Assembly: GCA_963776375.1 (NCBI GenBank)
Contig: CAVZMF010000002.1
Location: forward strand, 806,001 to 870,000
Direction: 5' to 3'
DNA length: 64,000 nt
Source of the DNA: PALSA-612 sp963776375
GTDB taxonomy: Bacteria; Actinomycetota; Thermoleophilia; Gaiellales; Gaiellaceae
Under the pieces are notes generated by a model. The model made no database searches. It was not told the DNA's origin and was given only the letters and a program-made list of their open reading frames with translations. Below are positions 8,261 to 16,562 of this stretch, in pieces (the stretch's first letter is position 1; each line of letters begins with the position of its first letter). Both the position numbers and the translations under genes were made by a program.

Positions 8261-9387
8261 TCAACCGGCCGCCGCGGGCAGGAGATCGCCGAGCGGGCTG
8301 CGGTCGAGCCCGTGTGCCTCGGCGACGGCCTCATGGATCACGCGGCCGCCGAGGACGTTGACACCGCGGGCGAGGGCTCGGTCGCGGCCGACAGCGCTTG
8401 GCCAGGCCGTGGTCGGCGATCGCCTCGACGTACGGGAGCGTGACGTTCGTGAGCGCCTTGGTGGACGTGATCGGGACCGCGCCCGGCATGTTCGCGACGC
8501 AGTAGTGGACGACTCCGTCGACGACGTAGATCGGGTCGCTATGCGTGGTCGGCCGCGACGTCTCCGTGCAGCCGCCCTGGTCGATGGCGACGTCGACGAT
8601 GACCGAGCCGGCCTTCATCAGGCCGAGCATGTCGCGGGTGATCAGCTTCGGCGCCCGCGCGCCCGGGATCAGCACCGCCCCGACGACGAGGTCTGCGGCC
8701 GCGATCGCCTGGTCGAGCTCGAGCTTTGTCGACATCGCCAGCGTGACCCGTCCTTCGAGCATGGTCTCGAGCTCGCGCATGCGCTCGACCGACTTGTCCA
8801 GCACCCACACGTCCGCCTTCATGCCCACAGCGACGAGCGCCGCGTTGTAGCCGACGATGCCGCCGCCGAGGACGACCACCTTGGCGGGAGGCACGCCGGG
8901 CACGCCGCCGAGCAGGATGCCGCGACCGCCCTGCGACTTCTCGAGCGTCCACGCGCCCATCTGGGTCGCGAGCCGGCCCGCGACCTCGCTCATCGGCGCG
9001 AGCAGCGGGCAGGCGGCCGTTGTCGAGCTCGACCGTCTCGTAGGCGACCGCCGTCACGCCGCTGGCCACGAGCGCGCGCGTGAGCGGCTCGTCGGCCGCC
9101 AGGTGGAGGTACGTGAACAGCACGAGATCCGGCCGCAGCCGGTCGTACTCGGCCGCGATCGGCTCCTTGACCTTCAGGAGCAGGTCGGCCGCTCGCCAGA
9201 CCTCGTCGACCGACTCGATCCGCGCGCCCGCAGCCACATAGGCCTCGTTCGCGAAGGCGCTGCCCTCGCCCGCCCCGTCCTCGACAAGCACCTCGTGGCC
9301 GTGCTGCACGAGCTCGAGCGCACCAGCGGGCGTGAGCGCGACACGGTGCTCGTCGGACTTGATCTCGCGGGCGACGCCGATCCTCAT
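8261..9387 (-). CDS. ald: alanine dehydrogenase (two frameshifts)
   Basis: NAD-dependent L-alanine dehydrogenase, interconverting alanine and pyruvate plus ammonia. N-terminus MRIGVAREIKSDEHRVALTP with catalytic Lys region VLLKVKEP-type (DLLLKVKEPIAAEY); centre VVVLGGGIVGYNAALVAVG is the NAD Rossmann loop; then DQGGCTETSRPTTHSDP and VPITSTKALTNVTLPY. Two +1 breaks occur: about 9006 (ELDNGRLP/LLAPMSEV) and about 8396 (DHGLAK/AVGRDRALARG). With both extra bases removed the product is 374 residues, the family norm, ending DLLPAAAG at 8261. Confidence 0.9.
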
Positions 9388-9445
9388 GGCGGCGGCAGCT
9401 TATCTCCCTACGGTCGCGCCGCGACCCGGGTGCCGGGGGCGAACT

Positions 9446-9528
9446 GTCACGGAATCGGCACATTCACGTCACACATTTGTGCGGATTTTCACGATAGACT
9501 CGCAGTGGGTGGTGGGCTGGGGTGCCCC
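9446..9528 (+). repeat. conserved ~82-nt promoter-like element, copy B (between ald and the M20 peptidase)
   Basis: Blocks in order: GTCACGGAATCGGCAC, CACGTCACACATT, TGTGCGGATTTT, -10-like TAGACT (9495-9500), then the 24-nt G-rich block 9505-9528 identical to copy A. It points rightward, into the 3' end of the leftward M20 peptidase gene, so no coding gene lies downstream on its strand; it also sits in the upstream region of ald in the opposite orientation. It could drive an antisense or free-standing RNA. Confidence 0.7.
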
Positions 9529-9575
9529 GCCCACGACGGCCGGACGGGTCATGTCGGGAACGGCTAGGTCGGGGA

Positions 9576-10709
9576 TCAGGCAGGCGGTTCGCGAGCCGCG
9601 TCCAGCAGGGCCAGCGTGAGCTCGACCATCGCGTCGAGGTCCTCGATCGCGATGTGCTCGTCAGGGGTGTGGATGTCGGCCATGCCGTTCGCGAGGTTGA
9701 GACAGGCAAGGCCGCGCTCGTTGAAGACGTTCGCGTCGGCGCCGCCGCCGCTGAGCGAGAACTGCGGCGTGTGGCCCGTCCGCTCGAGCGCCGAGACTGC
9801 GAGAGCGACCACCGGGTCGGCGGGCCGGAACCGGTACGCGCGATAGCTCCGGTGCACGGTCGTCTCGACCTCGCACTCCTCGAGGGTCGCGGCGAAGGTC
9901 ATCGTCTCCGTCATCTCGCGGACGAGGTCGGACAGCTTCTCCTCGTCGTGGCTGCGAGCCTCGGCGCGGAACGAGCAGTGATCGGGGACGATGTTTCGCG
10001 CGGTTCCGCCCTCGATCACGCCGACGTTCGCGGACGTCTCCTCGTCGATCCGCCCGAGCCGCATGTCGGCTATCGCCCGCGCCGCGGCGGCAATGGCCGA
10101 CCGGCCCTCCTCCGGGTACATCCCCGCGTGGGCCGCGCGCCCCCGAAAAACCGCCTCGATCGCGACGGACGAGGGCGCGCCCAGCACGACCTCGCCGATC
10201 GGCGCCGCCTGGTCGTAGACGTAGCCGACCCGCGCGCGCAGCCGGGTGTGGTCGAAGGCGTAGGCGCCGACGAGGCCGACCTCCTCCTTGGGCGTGAACA
10301 GGAGCTCGAGCCCGCCGTGCGGGCGCCGCTCCTCGACCACGCGCCTCGTCGCCTCGAGCATGACCGCGACGGCTGACTTGTCGTCCGCTCCGAGAATCGT
10401 GCCCGCCGCGTTGCGGACGATGCCGTCCTCGACCACCGGCTCGATCGGGCCGCTGGGCGGCACCGTGTCGAGGTGGGCGCAGAGGAAGACCGGCGTGCCC
10501 ACGTCCGCGTCCTCGGTCGGCTCGAGCCGGCAGAGCAGGTTCCCGGCCGTCGCATCGATGCTCGGGCCGACGTCGTCCTCGTCCACCTCGAGCCCGAGAC
10601 GGTGCAGGAACGCGACGACGCGGTCCGCGACCGGCCGCTCCTGCCCTGGCGGGCTCGAGATCGCCGCCAACTCGAGGAACAGGTCGAGCGCTGGGCTGGA
10701 GCCCCCCAC
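9576..10709 (-). CDS. M20 metallopeptidase, tripeptide aminopeptidase (PepT)-like
   Basis: Di-zinc aminopeptidase of the M20 family, cytoplasmic. Metal and catalytic residues: LCAHLDTVPPSG (His, Asp), ILGADDKSAVAVML (bridging Asp), LLFTPKEEVGLVGAYAF (catalytic Glu-Glu) and the dimerisation domain FRGRAAHAGMYPEEGRSAI; the last ligand is in NLANGMADIHTPDEHI. 377 residues from the GTG at 10709, chosen because it follows the pyrG stop by 7 nt; longer in-frame versions would overlap pyrG. Closest in layout to PepT; exact peptide specificity unknown. Confidence 0.85.
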   Translation of the reverse strand: MGGSSPALDLFLELAAISSPPGQERPVADRVVAFLHRLGLEVDEDDVGPSIDATAGNLLCRLEPTEDADVGTPVFLCAHLDTVPPSGPIEPVVEDGIVRNAAGTILGADDKSAVAVMLEATRRVVEERRPHGGLELLFTPKEEVGLVGAYAFDHTRLRARVGYVYDQAAPIGEVVLGAPSSVAIEAVFRGRAAHAGMYPEEGRSAIAAAARAIADMRLGRIDEETSANVGVIEGGTARNIVPDHCSFRAEARSHDEEKLSDLVREMTETMTFAATLEECEVETTVHRSYRAYRFRPADPVVALAVSALERTGHTPQFSLSGGGADANVFNERGLACLNLANGMADIHTPDEHIAIEDLDAMVELTLALLDAAREPPA

Positions 10710-10716
10710 CCCGGCG

Positions 10717-12360
10717 CTAACGGGCGGCAACGGCGGCGCGGTCGCGCGCACGGGCGCGCTCGAGCGCGGCGCCGACGAAGTCACGGAAGAGCGGCGCAGG
10801 CCGCATCGGCCGCGACTTGAACTCCGGATGGAACTGGCTGGCGACGAACCAGGGATGCTCGGGCAGCTCGACGATCTCGACGAGCCGGCCCTCCTGGTAC
10901 GTGCCGGAGACGACCAGCCCTGCCTCGACGAGCCGCGCGCGGAAGTGGTTGTTCACCTCGTAGCGGTGCCGGTGCCGCTCGTGGACGACCGCCTCGCGGT
11001 ACGTCTCGCGGGCGCGCGTCTCGTCGGCGAGCTCCACGGCCTGCGCGCCGAGCCGCATCGTCCCGCCGAGATCCTCGACCTCCTTTTGCTCGGGGAGCAG
11101 GTCGATTACGGGATAGGGCGTCTCCGGGTCCATCTCGGTCGAGTTGGCGCCGTCGAGCCCGACGACGTGCCGGGCGAACTCGGAGACCGCGACGTGCATG
11201 CCCAGGCAGATGCCGAGGTACGGGATCTGCCGTTCGCGGGCGACGCGGCAGGCGAGGATCTTGCCCTCCCACCCGCGCGACCCGAACCCGCCGGGAACGA
11301 GCACACCGTCGACCTGCTCCAGCTCGCGGCTCGCCTCCTCGAGCGACATGCCCTCGGCGTCCACCCAGCGCACCTTGACGAAGCAGCCGTGGTGGATCCC
11401 GGCGTGCTTGAGCGCCTCGTGGACGGAGAGGTACGCGTCGTGCAGCTTGACGTACTTGCCGACGAGCGCGATCTCGACGGTGTCCTCCCGCTCGGCGATG
11501 CGCTCGGTCAGCTCGCGCCACTCGCCGAGGTCGGCCTTCTCGTCGCCGAGCCCGAGCTTGCGGCAGACGAGCTCGTCGAGCCCCTGCTGCTCGAGCGCCT
11601 CCGGCACCAGGTAGACGTCGGCGACGTCCTCGTTCGAGATCACGGCGTTCACGTCGACGTCGGCGAAGAGGGCGATCTTGTCGCGGATCTCCGGCGACAG
11701 CGGGTCGCGGGAGCGGCAGACGACGATGTCGGGGTGAATACCGATCCGGCGCAGCTCGTTGACCGAGTGCTGCGTCGGCTTGGTCTTCAGCTCGCCGGCG
11801 GAGTCGACGAAGGGCACGAGCGTGACGTGCAGGTAGAGCACGTTCTCGGGGCCGGCCTCGCGGCGGATCTGGCGGATCGCCTCGAGGAACGGCAGCGACT
11901 CGATGTCCCCGACCGTGCCGCCGATCTCGGAGATGACGATGTCCGTGTCGGAGCTCTCGCCGGCGCGGCGCATTCGCTCCTTGATCTCGTTCGTGATGTG
12001 CGGGATCACCTGCACGGTCGAGCCGAGGTACTCGCCGCGGCGCTCCTTGCGGATGACCGAGTACCAGACCGCCCCGGCGGTGTGGTTCGCGGTCGCGCTG
12101 AGGTTCTGGTCGAGGAAGCGCTCGTAGTGCCCGATGTCGAGGTCGGTCTCGGCGCCGTCCTCCGTGACGAACACCTCGCCGTGCTGGAAGGGGCTCATCG
12201 TGCCAGGGTCGACGTTGATGTACGGGTCGAACTTCTGGACGCCGACCTTCAGGCCGCGCGCCTTCAGCATGGCGCCGAGCGACGCAGCGGTGATGCCCTT
12301 GCCCAGCGACGAGACGACGCCGCCCGTGACGAAGACGTACTTGACCGGCGGTCGGCTCAC
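10717..12360 (-). CDS. pyrG: CTP synthase
   Basis: Makes CTP from UTP with ATP and glutamine. 547 residues, full length. N-terminal amidoligase domain: VFVTGGVVSSLGKGITAASL (P-loop) and VQKFDPYINVDPGTMSPFQH; ammonia/UTP region SEIGGTVGDIESLPFLEA. C-terminal glutamine amidotransferase: GGFGSRG, nucleophile Cys in YLGICLGMHV, catalytic His and Glu in SQFHPEFKSRP. GTG start at 12360. The 173-nt upstream gap holds no gene. Confidence 0.97.
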   Translation of the reverse strand: MSRPPVKYVFVTGGVVSSLGKGITAASLGAMLKARGLKVGVQKFDPYINVDPGTMSPFQHGEVFVTEDGAETDLDIGHYERFLDQNLSATANHTAGAVWYSVIRKERRGEYLGSTVQVIPHITNEIKERMRRAGESSDTDIVISEIGGTVGDIESLPFLEAIRQIRREAGPENVLYLHVTLVPFVDSAGELKTKPTQHSVNELRRIGIHPDIVVCRSRDPLSPEIRDKIALFADVDVNAVISNEDVADVYLVPEALEQQGLDELVCRKLGLGDEKADLGEWRELTERIAEREDTVEIALVGKYVKLHDAYLSVHEALKHAGIHHGCFVKVRWVDAEGMSLEEASRELEQVDGVLVPGGFGSRGWEGKILACRVARERQIPYLGICLGMHVAVSEFARHVVGLDGANSTEMDPETPYPVIDLLPEQKEVEDLGGTMRLGAQAVELADETRARETYREAVVHERHRHRYEVNNHFRARLVEAGLVVSGTYQEGRLVEIVELPEHPWFVASQFHPEFKSRPMRPAPLFRDFVGAALERARARDRAAVAAR

Positions 12361-12533
12361 GCCTGCGCTCCGATGGAAAGGAAGAGGGTCGGGCGGGCTG
12401 CTGTCGAGAGGATTCCCGCTGGCGCCCTGCCGTAGCCCACGGAACTCCAGGGTACCACGGCGCGGCCGCGGTTCGTCTCGGGCGCGCGGACGATCACGGT
12501 TTCGATCCTAGGGTCGCCGCAGGACGGCGCGTC

Positions 12534-12962
12534 TCAGAGCGAGGCGGCCGTCTGGCAGAGGGCGTGAAGCCTCTCGAGCGCCTCCCGCGGGAGCGCCCGC
12601 GGGCGCCCCCATGCCTCGGGGCGCCACTGGCCCTCGACCGCGACCCGCGCGCGCGTGTGCCTCTCGTCGAGGGACTCGAGCACGATCTCGACGGACAGCT
12701 TCTCGGCCGTGAGGTACCAGGAGGCACGCAGGTACGGCTCGACCTCGCGGACGAGCAGCATCCCGGAGGCGTAGGCCTTCCGGAACAGCGTCGGCTGGCT
12801 GGGGCCGATCACCTCCCAACGCGCGCCGGGCGCGAGCCCGCGGCGGTCGGGACGGACGGACGTGATCCCCGGCCACCAGTCGGACAGGTGGTAGGGCTCG
12901 GTGAGAAACGCCCAGACGTCTGCGCGGGACGCGTCCAGATCGCGCGTGGCCTCGGCCCTCAC
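12534..12962 (-). CDS. SRPBCC-family (polyketide cyclase/START-like) protein
   Basis: 142 residues predicted to form a helix-grip hydrophobic cavity. Begins VRAEATRDLDASRADVWAFL, typical first strand and helix of the SRPBCC fold, then SDWWPGITSV and the beta-strands YLRASWYLTAEKLSVEIVL and RARVAVEGQW. GTG at 12962 is 11 nt after the recN stop, so it is co-transcribed with recN. Ligand and role unknown; such proteins bind lipids or small hydrophobic compounds. Confidence 0.7.
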   Translation of the reverse strand: MRAEATRDLDASRADVWAFLTEPYHLSDWWPGITSVRPDRRGLAPGARWEVIGPSQPTLFRKAYASGMLLVREVEPYLRASWYLTAEKLSVEIVLESLDERHTRARVAVEGQWRPEAWGRPRALPREALERLHALCQTAASL

Positions 12963-12972
12963 CGGAGAGCCC

Positions 12973-14618
12973 TCAGCGGTGCTCGGCGTCGCCCAGCGCG
13001 GCCAGGAACTCCCGGCCGCCGAGCATCCGCTCGAGCTCGTCACGCCGCTCCTCGTCCGTCAACTCCTCGATGCGCGTGTGCGTGGGGTCGCCCGGCACCT
13101 TGTCGACGCGGAAGTGGCGGTCGGCGCGGCTCGCGATCTGGGGTAGGTGCGTGATCGTGATCACCTGCGCGCGCTCGGCGAGGCGGACGAGCGTGTCCGC
13201 GACGGCGTGGGCGGTGCGGCCGCCGATGCCGGCGTCGATCTCGTCGAACACCATCGTGGCGCTGCCGCCGACCGCGGCGATGGCGAGCGCGATGCGCGAT
13301 AGCTCGCCTCCGCTGGCCGTCTCGGCCACGGGAGCAAAGGGCAGCCCGCGGTTCGGCCGGATGAGGAAGACCGCCTCGTCGGCGCCGGTCGGCCCCGGCC
13401 CGTCGGCGCGCCCGCGGAGATCGACGCGGAACTCGCCCTCGCCGAGGCCGATGCCGTTGAGCTCGGCCTCGACGGCGGCCGCGAAGCGGCCGGCGCTCTC
13501 GCGGCGCGCGGCGGAGACCTCACCGGCGAGGGCGGCAACGCGCGCCTCTGCCGCGCCGAGCGCCTCGGCGGCGGCGGAAACCGGGTCCCCGCCCGCTTCG
13601 AGCCCGGAGAGCTCGTCGTCGGCCGCCGCAGCGCGCTCGAGCAGCTCCTCGTAGCTCGCGCAGCGGAAGCGGCGCCTGGCGTCCGCGATCCGGTCGAGCT
13701 GCGCCTCGACCTCCTCCATCCGCGCCGGGTCGGCGTCCAGCGACGTGAGAAACCCACGGAGCGCGCTCGCGACCTCGCGGAGGCGAAGCTCGACGTCGCG
13801 CAGCTCGTCGCCCGCCCAGGAGAGCTCCGGCGCGAGCCGCTCGACGCTCGCCACCGCCCGCTCTGCCGCCGCGATCAGGTCCGCTGCGCCGTCGCCATCC
13901 TCCGGGTCGACGGCCGCGGTGGCGGTCGCGGTCGCTTCCACGAGCTCGCCCGTGTGCCGGAAGCGCTCGCGCTCCGCGCGAAGCGCCTCCTCGAGGCCCG
14001 GGTCGAACCCTTGCGTGTCCTCGACGAGTGCCCGGAGCTCAGCGAGCCGCGCCTCCGCAGAGGCGGCGTCACGGGTGAGCTCGTCGTGGCGGCGGCGGGC
14101 AGCGAGCAGCTCCCGCCAGGCGGAGCGGAGTTCTGCGCGGCGGCGGAGCTGCTCGGCGCCGGCGAAGGCGTCGAGGGCGTCGATCTGGTACGACGGCCGG
14201 GCGAGCCGCCGTTGCTCGAACTGGCCGGACATCGCCACAGGCGCTCCGCCGCGCCGCCGACGTCCTCGCGCGCGGCCGACCGCCCCCAGGCGTACGCCCG
14301 TGTGCGCCCGTCGGCGAACACCCGGCGCGCGATCACGAGGCCGTCCTCGTCCTCGGGCCTGAGCTCCGCGAGCGGCTCGAGCCCGTCCTCGGCGAGGAAG
14401 TCCGGGGACACGTCGAGCTCGGCCTCGACGTACGCGTCCTCGCCCGCGAGGCCGACGAACCCCGCGTCGCCCTTCGTGCCGAGCAGCAGGCCGAAGGCTT
14501 GCGCCAGGATCGTCTTGCCCGCGCCGGTCTCGCCCGTGATGACGTTCAGCCCGGGCGCGAAGGCCAGCTCGGCGTCGCGGATGAGGACGAGGTTCTCGAT
14601 GCGGAGCCTCGAGAGCAT
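12973..14618 (-). CDS. recN: DNA repair protein RecN (frameshifted)
   Basis: SMC-like ATPase acting in double-strand-break repair. N-terminus MLSRLRIENLVLIRDAEL and Walker A NVITGETGAGKTILAQ; long coiled-coil arms; C-terminal signature ETASGGELSRIALAIA, Walker B ATMVFDEIDAGIGG and ITITHLPQIASRAD. A base is missing at about 14238 (AERL/VAMSGQFEQRRL; CTG-TGG where CTG-GTG-G is expected), the only deletion among the frame breaks of this window. Repaired length 548 residues, normal. Order tlyA-nadK-recN is classical. Start ATG 14618. Confidence 0.93.
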
Positions 14619-14626
14619 CGCCTGTG

Positions 14627-14632
14627 ATCGTA
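14627..14632 (-). promoter_or_regulatory. -10-like TACGAT before recN
   Basis: TACGAT on the minus strand, 8 nt before the recN ATG. The repeated element (copy C), with its own TACGAT, ends about 95 nt further upstream, so recN may have two promoters. Confidence 0.45.
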
Positions 14633-14713
14633 CGGGGCCGGTCGGGCTGCGGCCATCCGCCGCGTCCGCCCTGCCCCCGCGGGACACGACCGGCCAAGCC
14701 TTGTCCCTGGCCA

Positions 14714-14795
14714 GGTACCCCCGACCTCCTCCCCACTGCGATCGTATCGAGGAAATCCGCACAGCTGTGATACCGCTCTGTGCCGATTCGGCTAC
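14714..14795 (-). repeat. conserved ~82-nt promoter-like element, copy C (upstream of recN)
   Basis: Reads leftward toward recN. Blocks: GAATCGGCAC, ATCACAGC, TGTGCGGATTT, CGATACGATCGCA (contains -10-like TACGAT) and GTGGGGAGGAGGTCGGGG. Matches copy B closely up to the G-rich block, with the same 49-nt distance to the -10 hexamer. Its first bases overlap the nadK stop codon. Confidence 0.7.
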
Positions 14796-15614
14796 GCCGT
14801 GAAGGTATTCCGGTAGCGGCGGAAGAACGTCACCTCGGGCAGCGTCGCGAGCAGGCTGCGCTGCTCGCCGAGGCGCACGGCGACCCGGCCCGTCGGCGCG
14901 ATCTCGCCGACGTGGCGCCCGTCGCAGAGCACCGTCGCCGCGACGTCGGGCGTCTCGTTCGTCACGGCGACGTCGAGCCCGCGCGGCACGACCATCGAGC
15001 GAGCGTGCAGCGAGTGCGGCGCGATGAAGGTGACCGCGACCGCATCCAGCCCCCAGACGAGCACGGGGCCGCCGTTCGAGAGGTTGTACGCGGTCGAGCC
15101 CGGCGGGGTCGCGCAGATGATCCCGTCGCATGCCTGGCGGCCGAGCGGCTCGCCGCCGACCGACCAGCGCGAGCTCGACCATCCGCCCGACCGTGGCGCT
15201 CGCGGCCACGACGTCGTTCACGGCCAAGCGCCGCTCGCCGTTCAGCTCCAGCTCGAGGGTCGGCAGCTCGATGACAACGTGCTCGCCGGCAAAGACACGC
15301 GGAAGCTGCGCGTCCAGCTCGTCCTCGGCGATCGCGGTCAGGAATCCGACCCGTCCGAAGTTGACGCCGATCGCCGGGATGCCGGTGCCGAGCAGCCGGC
15401 GGAGGGCGCGCAGCATCGTGCCGTCGCCGCCGAGGACGAGGACGAGCTGTGCGTCGGCGAGGTCGTGCGGCGGCTCGTCGATGTCGTGCTTGGACACCTC
15501 GTCCTGCGGGAAGACGAGGTGGACGCCCGCGGCCTCGGCGGCCGCCGTGACACGCTCGAGCGCCGGGCCGATCGCCTGGGGGCGGCCGTGGGTCAGCACG
15601 GCGGCGCAATGCAC
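14792..15614 (-). CDS. nadK: NAD kinase (frameshifted)
   Basis: Phosphorylates NAD to NADP. First frame: LVLVLGGDGTMLRALRRLLG (the GGDG ATP-binding loop), IGVNFGRVGFLT and LAVNDVVAASATVG; second frame: GGEPLGRQACDGIICATPPG and STAYNLSNGGPVL (substrate pocket). One extra base at about 15167 (VELA/-SVGGEPLG). Repaired, 273 residues. GTG 15614 lies 4 nt after the tlyA stop. An essential enzyme in most bacteria, so a true inactivating mutation is unlikely. Confidence 0.92.
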
Positions 15615-15618
15615 CGCG

Positions 15619-16396
15619 CTACTCGGTTGCGGCGTCGATCCAGTCGTCGAGCTCATCGGGATGGGAAGGTTCGCCTGCCTGGACGAGGTGGAGGAAGAAC
15701 TCACGGTTGCCCTTCGGGCCGGGCAGCCCGGAGTCTACGACCCCCGCGACCCGTGCTCCAGCTCCCCAGCCGAGCGCCGCTTCCGCGACCTCGCGCAGCA
15801 CGCGCCGGTGGACGGCAGGGTCGCGGACGACGCCTTTCGGCACCTCGGCGCGGCCGGCCTCGAACTGCGGCTTGACGAGGACGAGCGCCTGCCAGCCCGG
15901 CGCCGCCAGCGCCAGCACGGGCGGCAGCGCCGTCCGCACGGAGATGAACGAGACGTCGCAGGTGACGAGCTCGGGCGCGAACGGGAGCGAGTCGACGCGC
16001 CCGCGCGTTCGTCCGCTCGAGGACCGTCACGCGCGGGTCGTTCCGCAGCTTGGGGTGGAGCTGCCCGTAGCCGACGTCGAGCGCGACGACGCGCGCCGCA
16101 CCGTGCTGCAGGAGGCAGTCGGCGAAGCCGCCGGTCGAGGCACCGACGTCGACACAGCTCGCTCCGGTGACGTCGACGCCGAGCGCGCCGAGTGCGTTCG
16201 CGAGCTTCTCGCCGCCGCGGGAGACGAAACGCGGCGGGGCGTCGACCGTGAGCTCGGCGTCGGCGTCGACCTGCTCCCCGGGCTTCGAGCGTCCCGGGAC
16301 CAGCCCTGCGAGCACGAGCGCCTGCGCCTGCGCGCGCGACTCGGCGAGCCCGCGCTCGACGAGCAGGACGTCGAGCCGCTTCTTCACCGCGGTCAC
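15619..16396 (-). CDS. tlyA: TlyA family rRNA 2'-O-methyltransferase / hemolysin-like (frameshifted)
   Basis: S4 RNA-binding domain (KKRLDVLLVERGLAESRAQA, about residues 4-25) followed by an FtsJ-like methyltransferase domain with SAM motif CVDVGASTGGFADCLLQ and ALDVGYGQLHPKL. Catalytic-type Asp and Lys: ELVTCDVSFISVR and LVLVKPQFEAGR. One extra base at about 16001 (ERTNAR/VDSLPFAP). Repaired length 258 residues, standard. Start GTG 16396; a second GTG three codons later is possible. In mycobacteria TlyA 2'-O-methylates 16S and 23S rRNA; same role inferred. Confidence 0.9.
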
Positions 16397-16442
16397 GCTA
16401 CCCTGAAGACGTGTTCTCGCACGCCGCAGCAGCCGCGATGAT

Positions 16443-16514
16443 GGCCCTGCCGCCAGGGCCTGTCGGCGTGCACTGACCTCCACGCGCAAACGGCCCCAGA
16501 CCTGATCGGGGCCG
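16443..16514 (+). promoter_or_regulatory. two hairpins in the metG leader
   Basis: Stem GGCCCTG/CAGGGCC with a 4-nt loop (16443-16460) and stem CGGCCCC/GGGGCCG with a 10-nt loop (16491-16514), in the 166-nt divergent gap between tlyA and metG. I see no T-box sequence. Could be attenuator or terminator structures; not diagnostic. Confidence 0.35.
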
Positions 16515-16547
16515 GGACGCTCATCGGCAGTCGGCCTCGAAGGGGCC

Positions 16548-16555
16548 GGAAAGGA
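16548..16555 (+). promoter_or_regulatory. strong ribosome-binding site of metG
   Basis: GGAAAGGA, 7 nt before the ATG at 16563. It fixes the metG start and contrasts with the many genes here that have a -10 hexamer instead of a ribosome-binding site. Confidence 0.7.
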
Positions 16556-16562
16556 CGACACG

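Noticed and set aside
3019..9528. Peptides starting MGGGLGC encoded from the G-rich block of the repeated element
   Set aside because: The open frame is 10 codons in copy A and 20 in copy B and diverges at once; copy C gives an unrelated peptide. Conservation is at the DNA/RNA level.
9505..9528. MraZ operator
   Set aside because: The block is rich in TGGG but MraZ boxes recur at about 10-bp spacing (GTGGG-N5), which is not seen here.
10288..12435. A 715-codon rightward open frame opposite pyrG
   Set aside because: It is an antisense shadow of pyrG and the peptidase; its translation is low-complexity (Asp/Leu/Arg-rich) with no family resemblance, as expected in high-G+C DNA. The same holds for 32855-35005 opposite alaS, 4709-6550 opposite deoA and the part of 35840-38272 before 36821 opposite mnmA.
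16397..16562. T-box riboswitch for metG
   Set aside because: No T-box core sequence or specifier-loop arrangement could be found; only generic hairpins.
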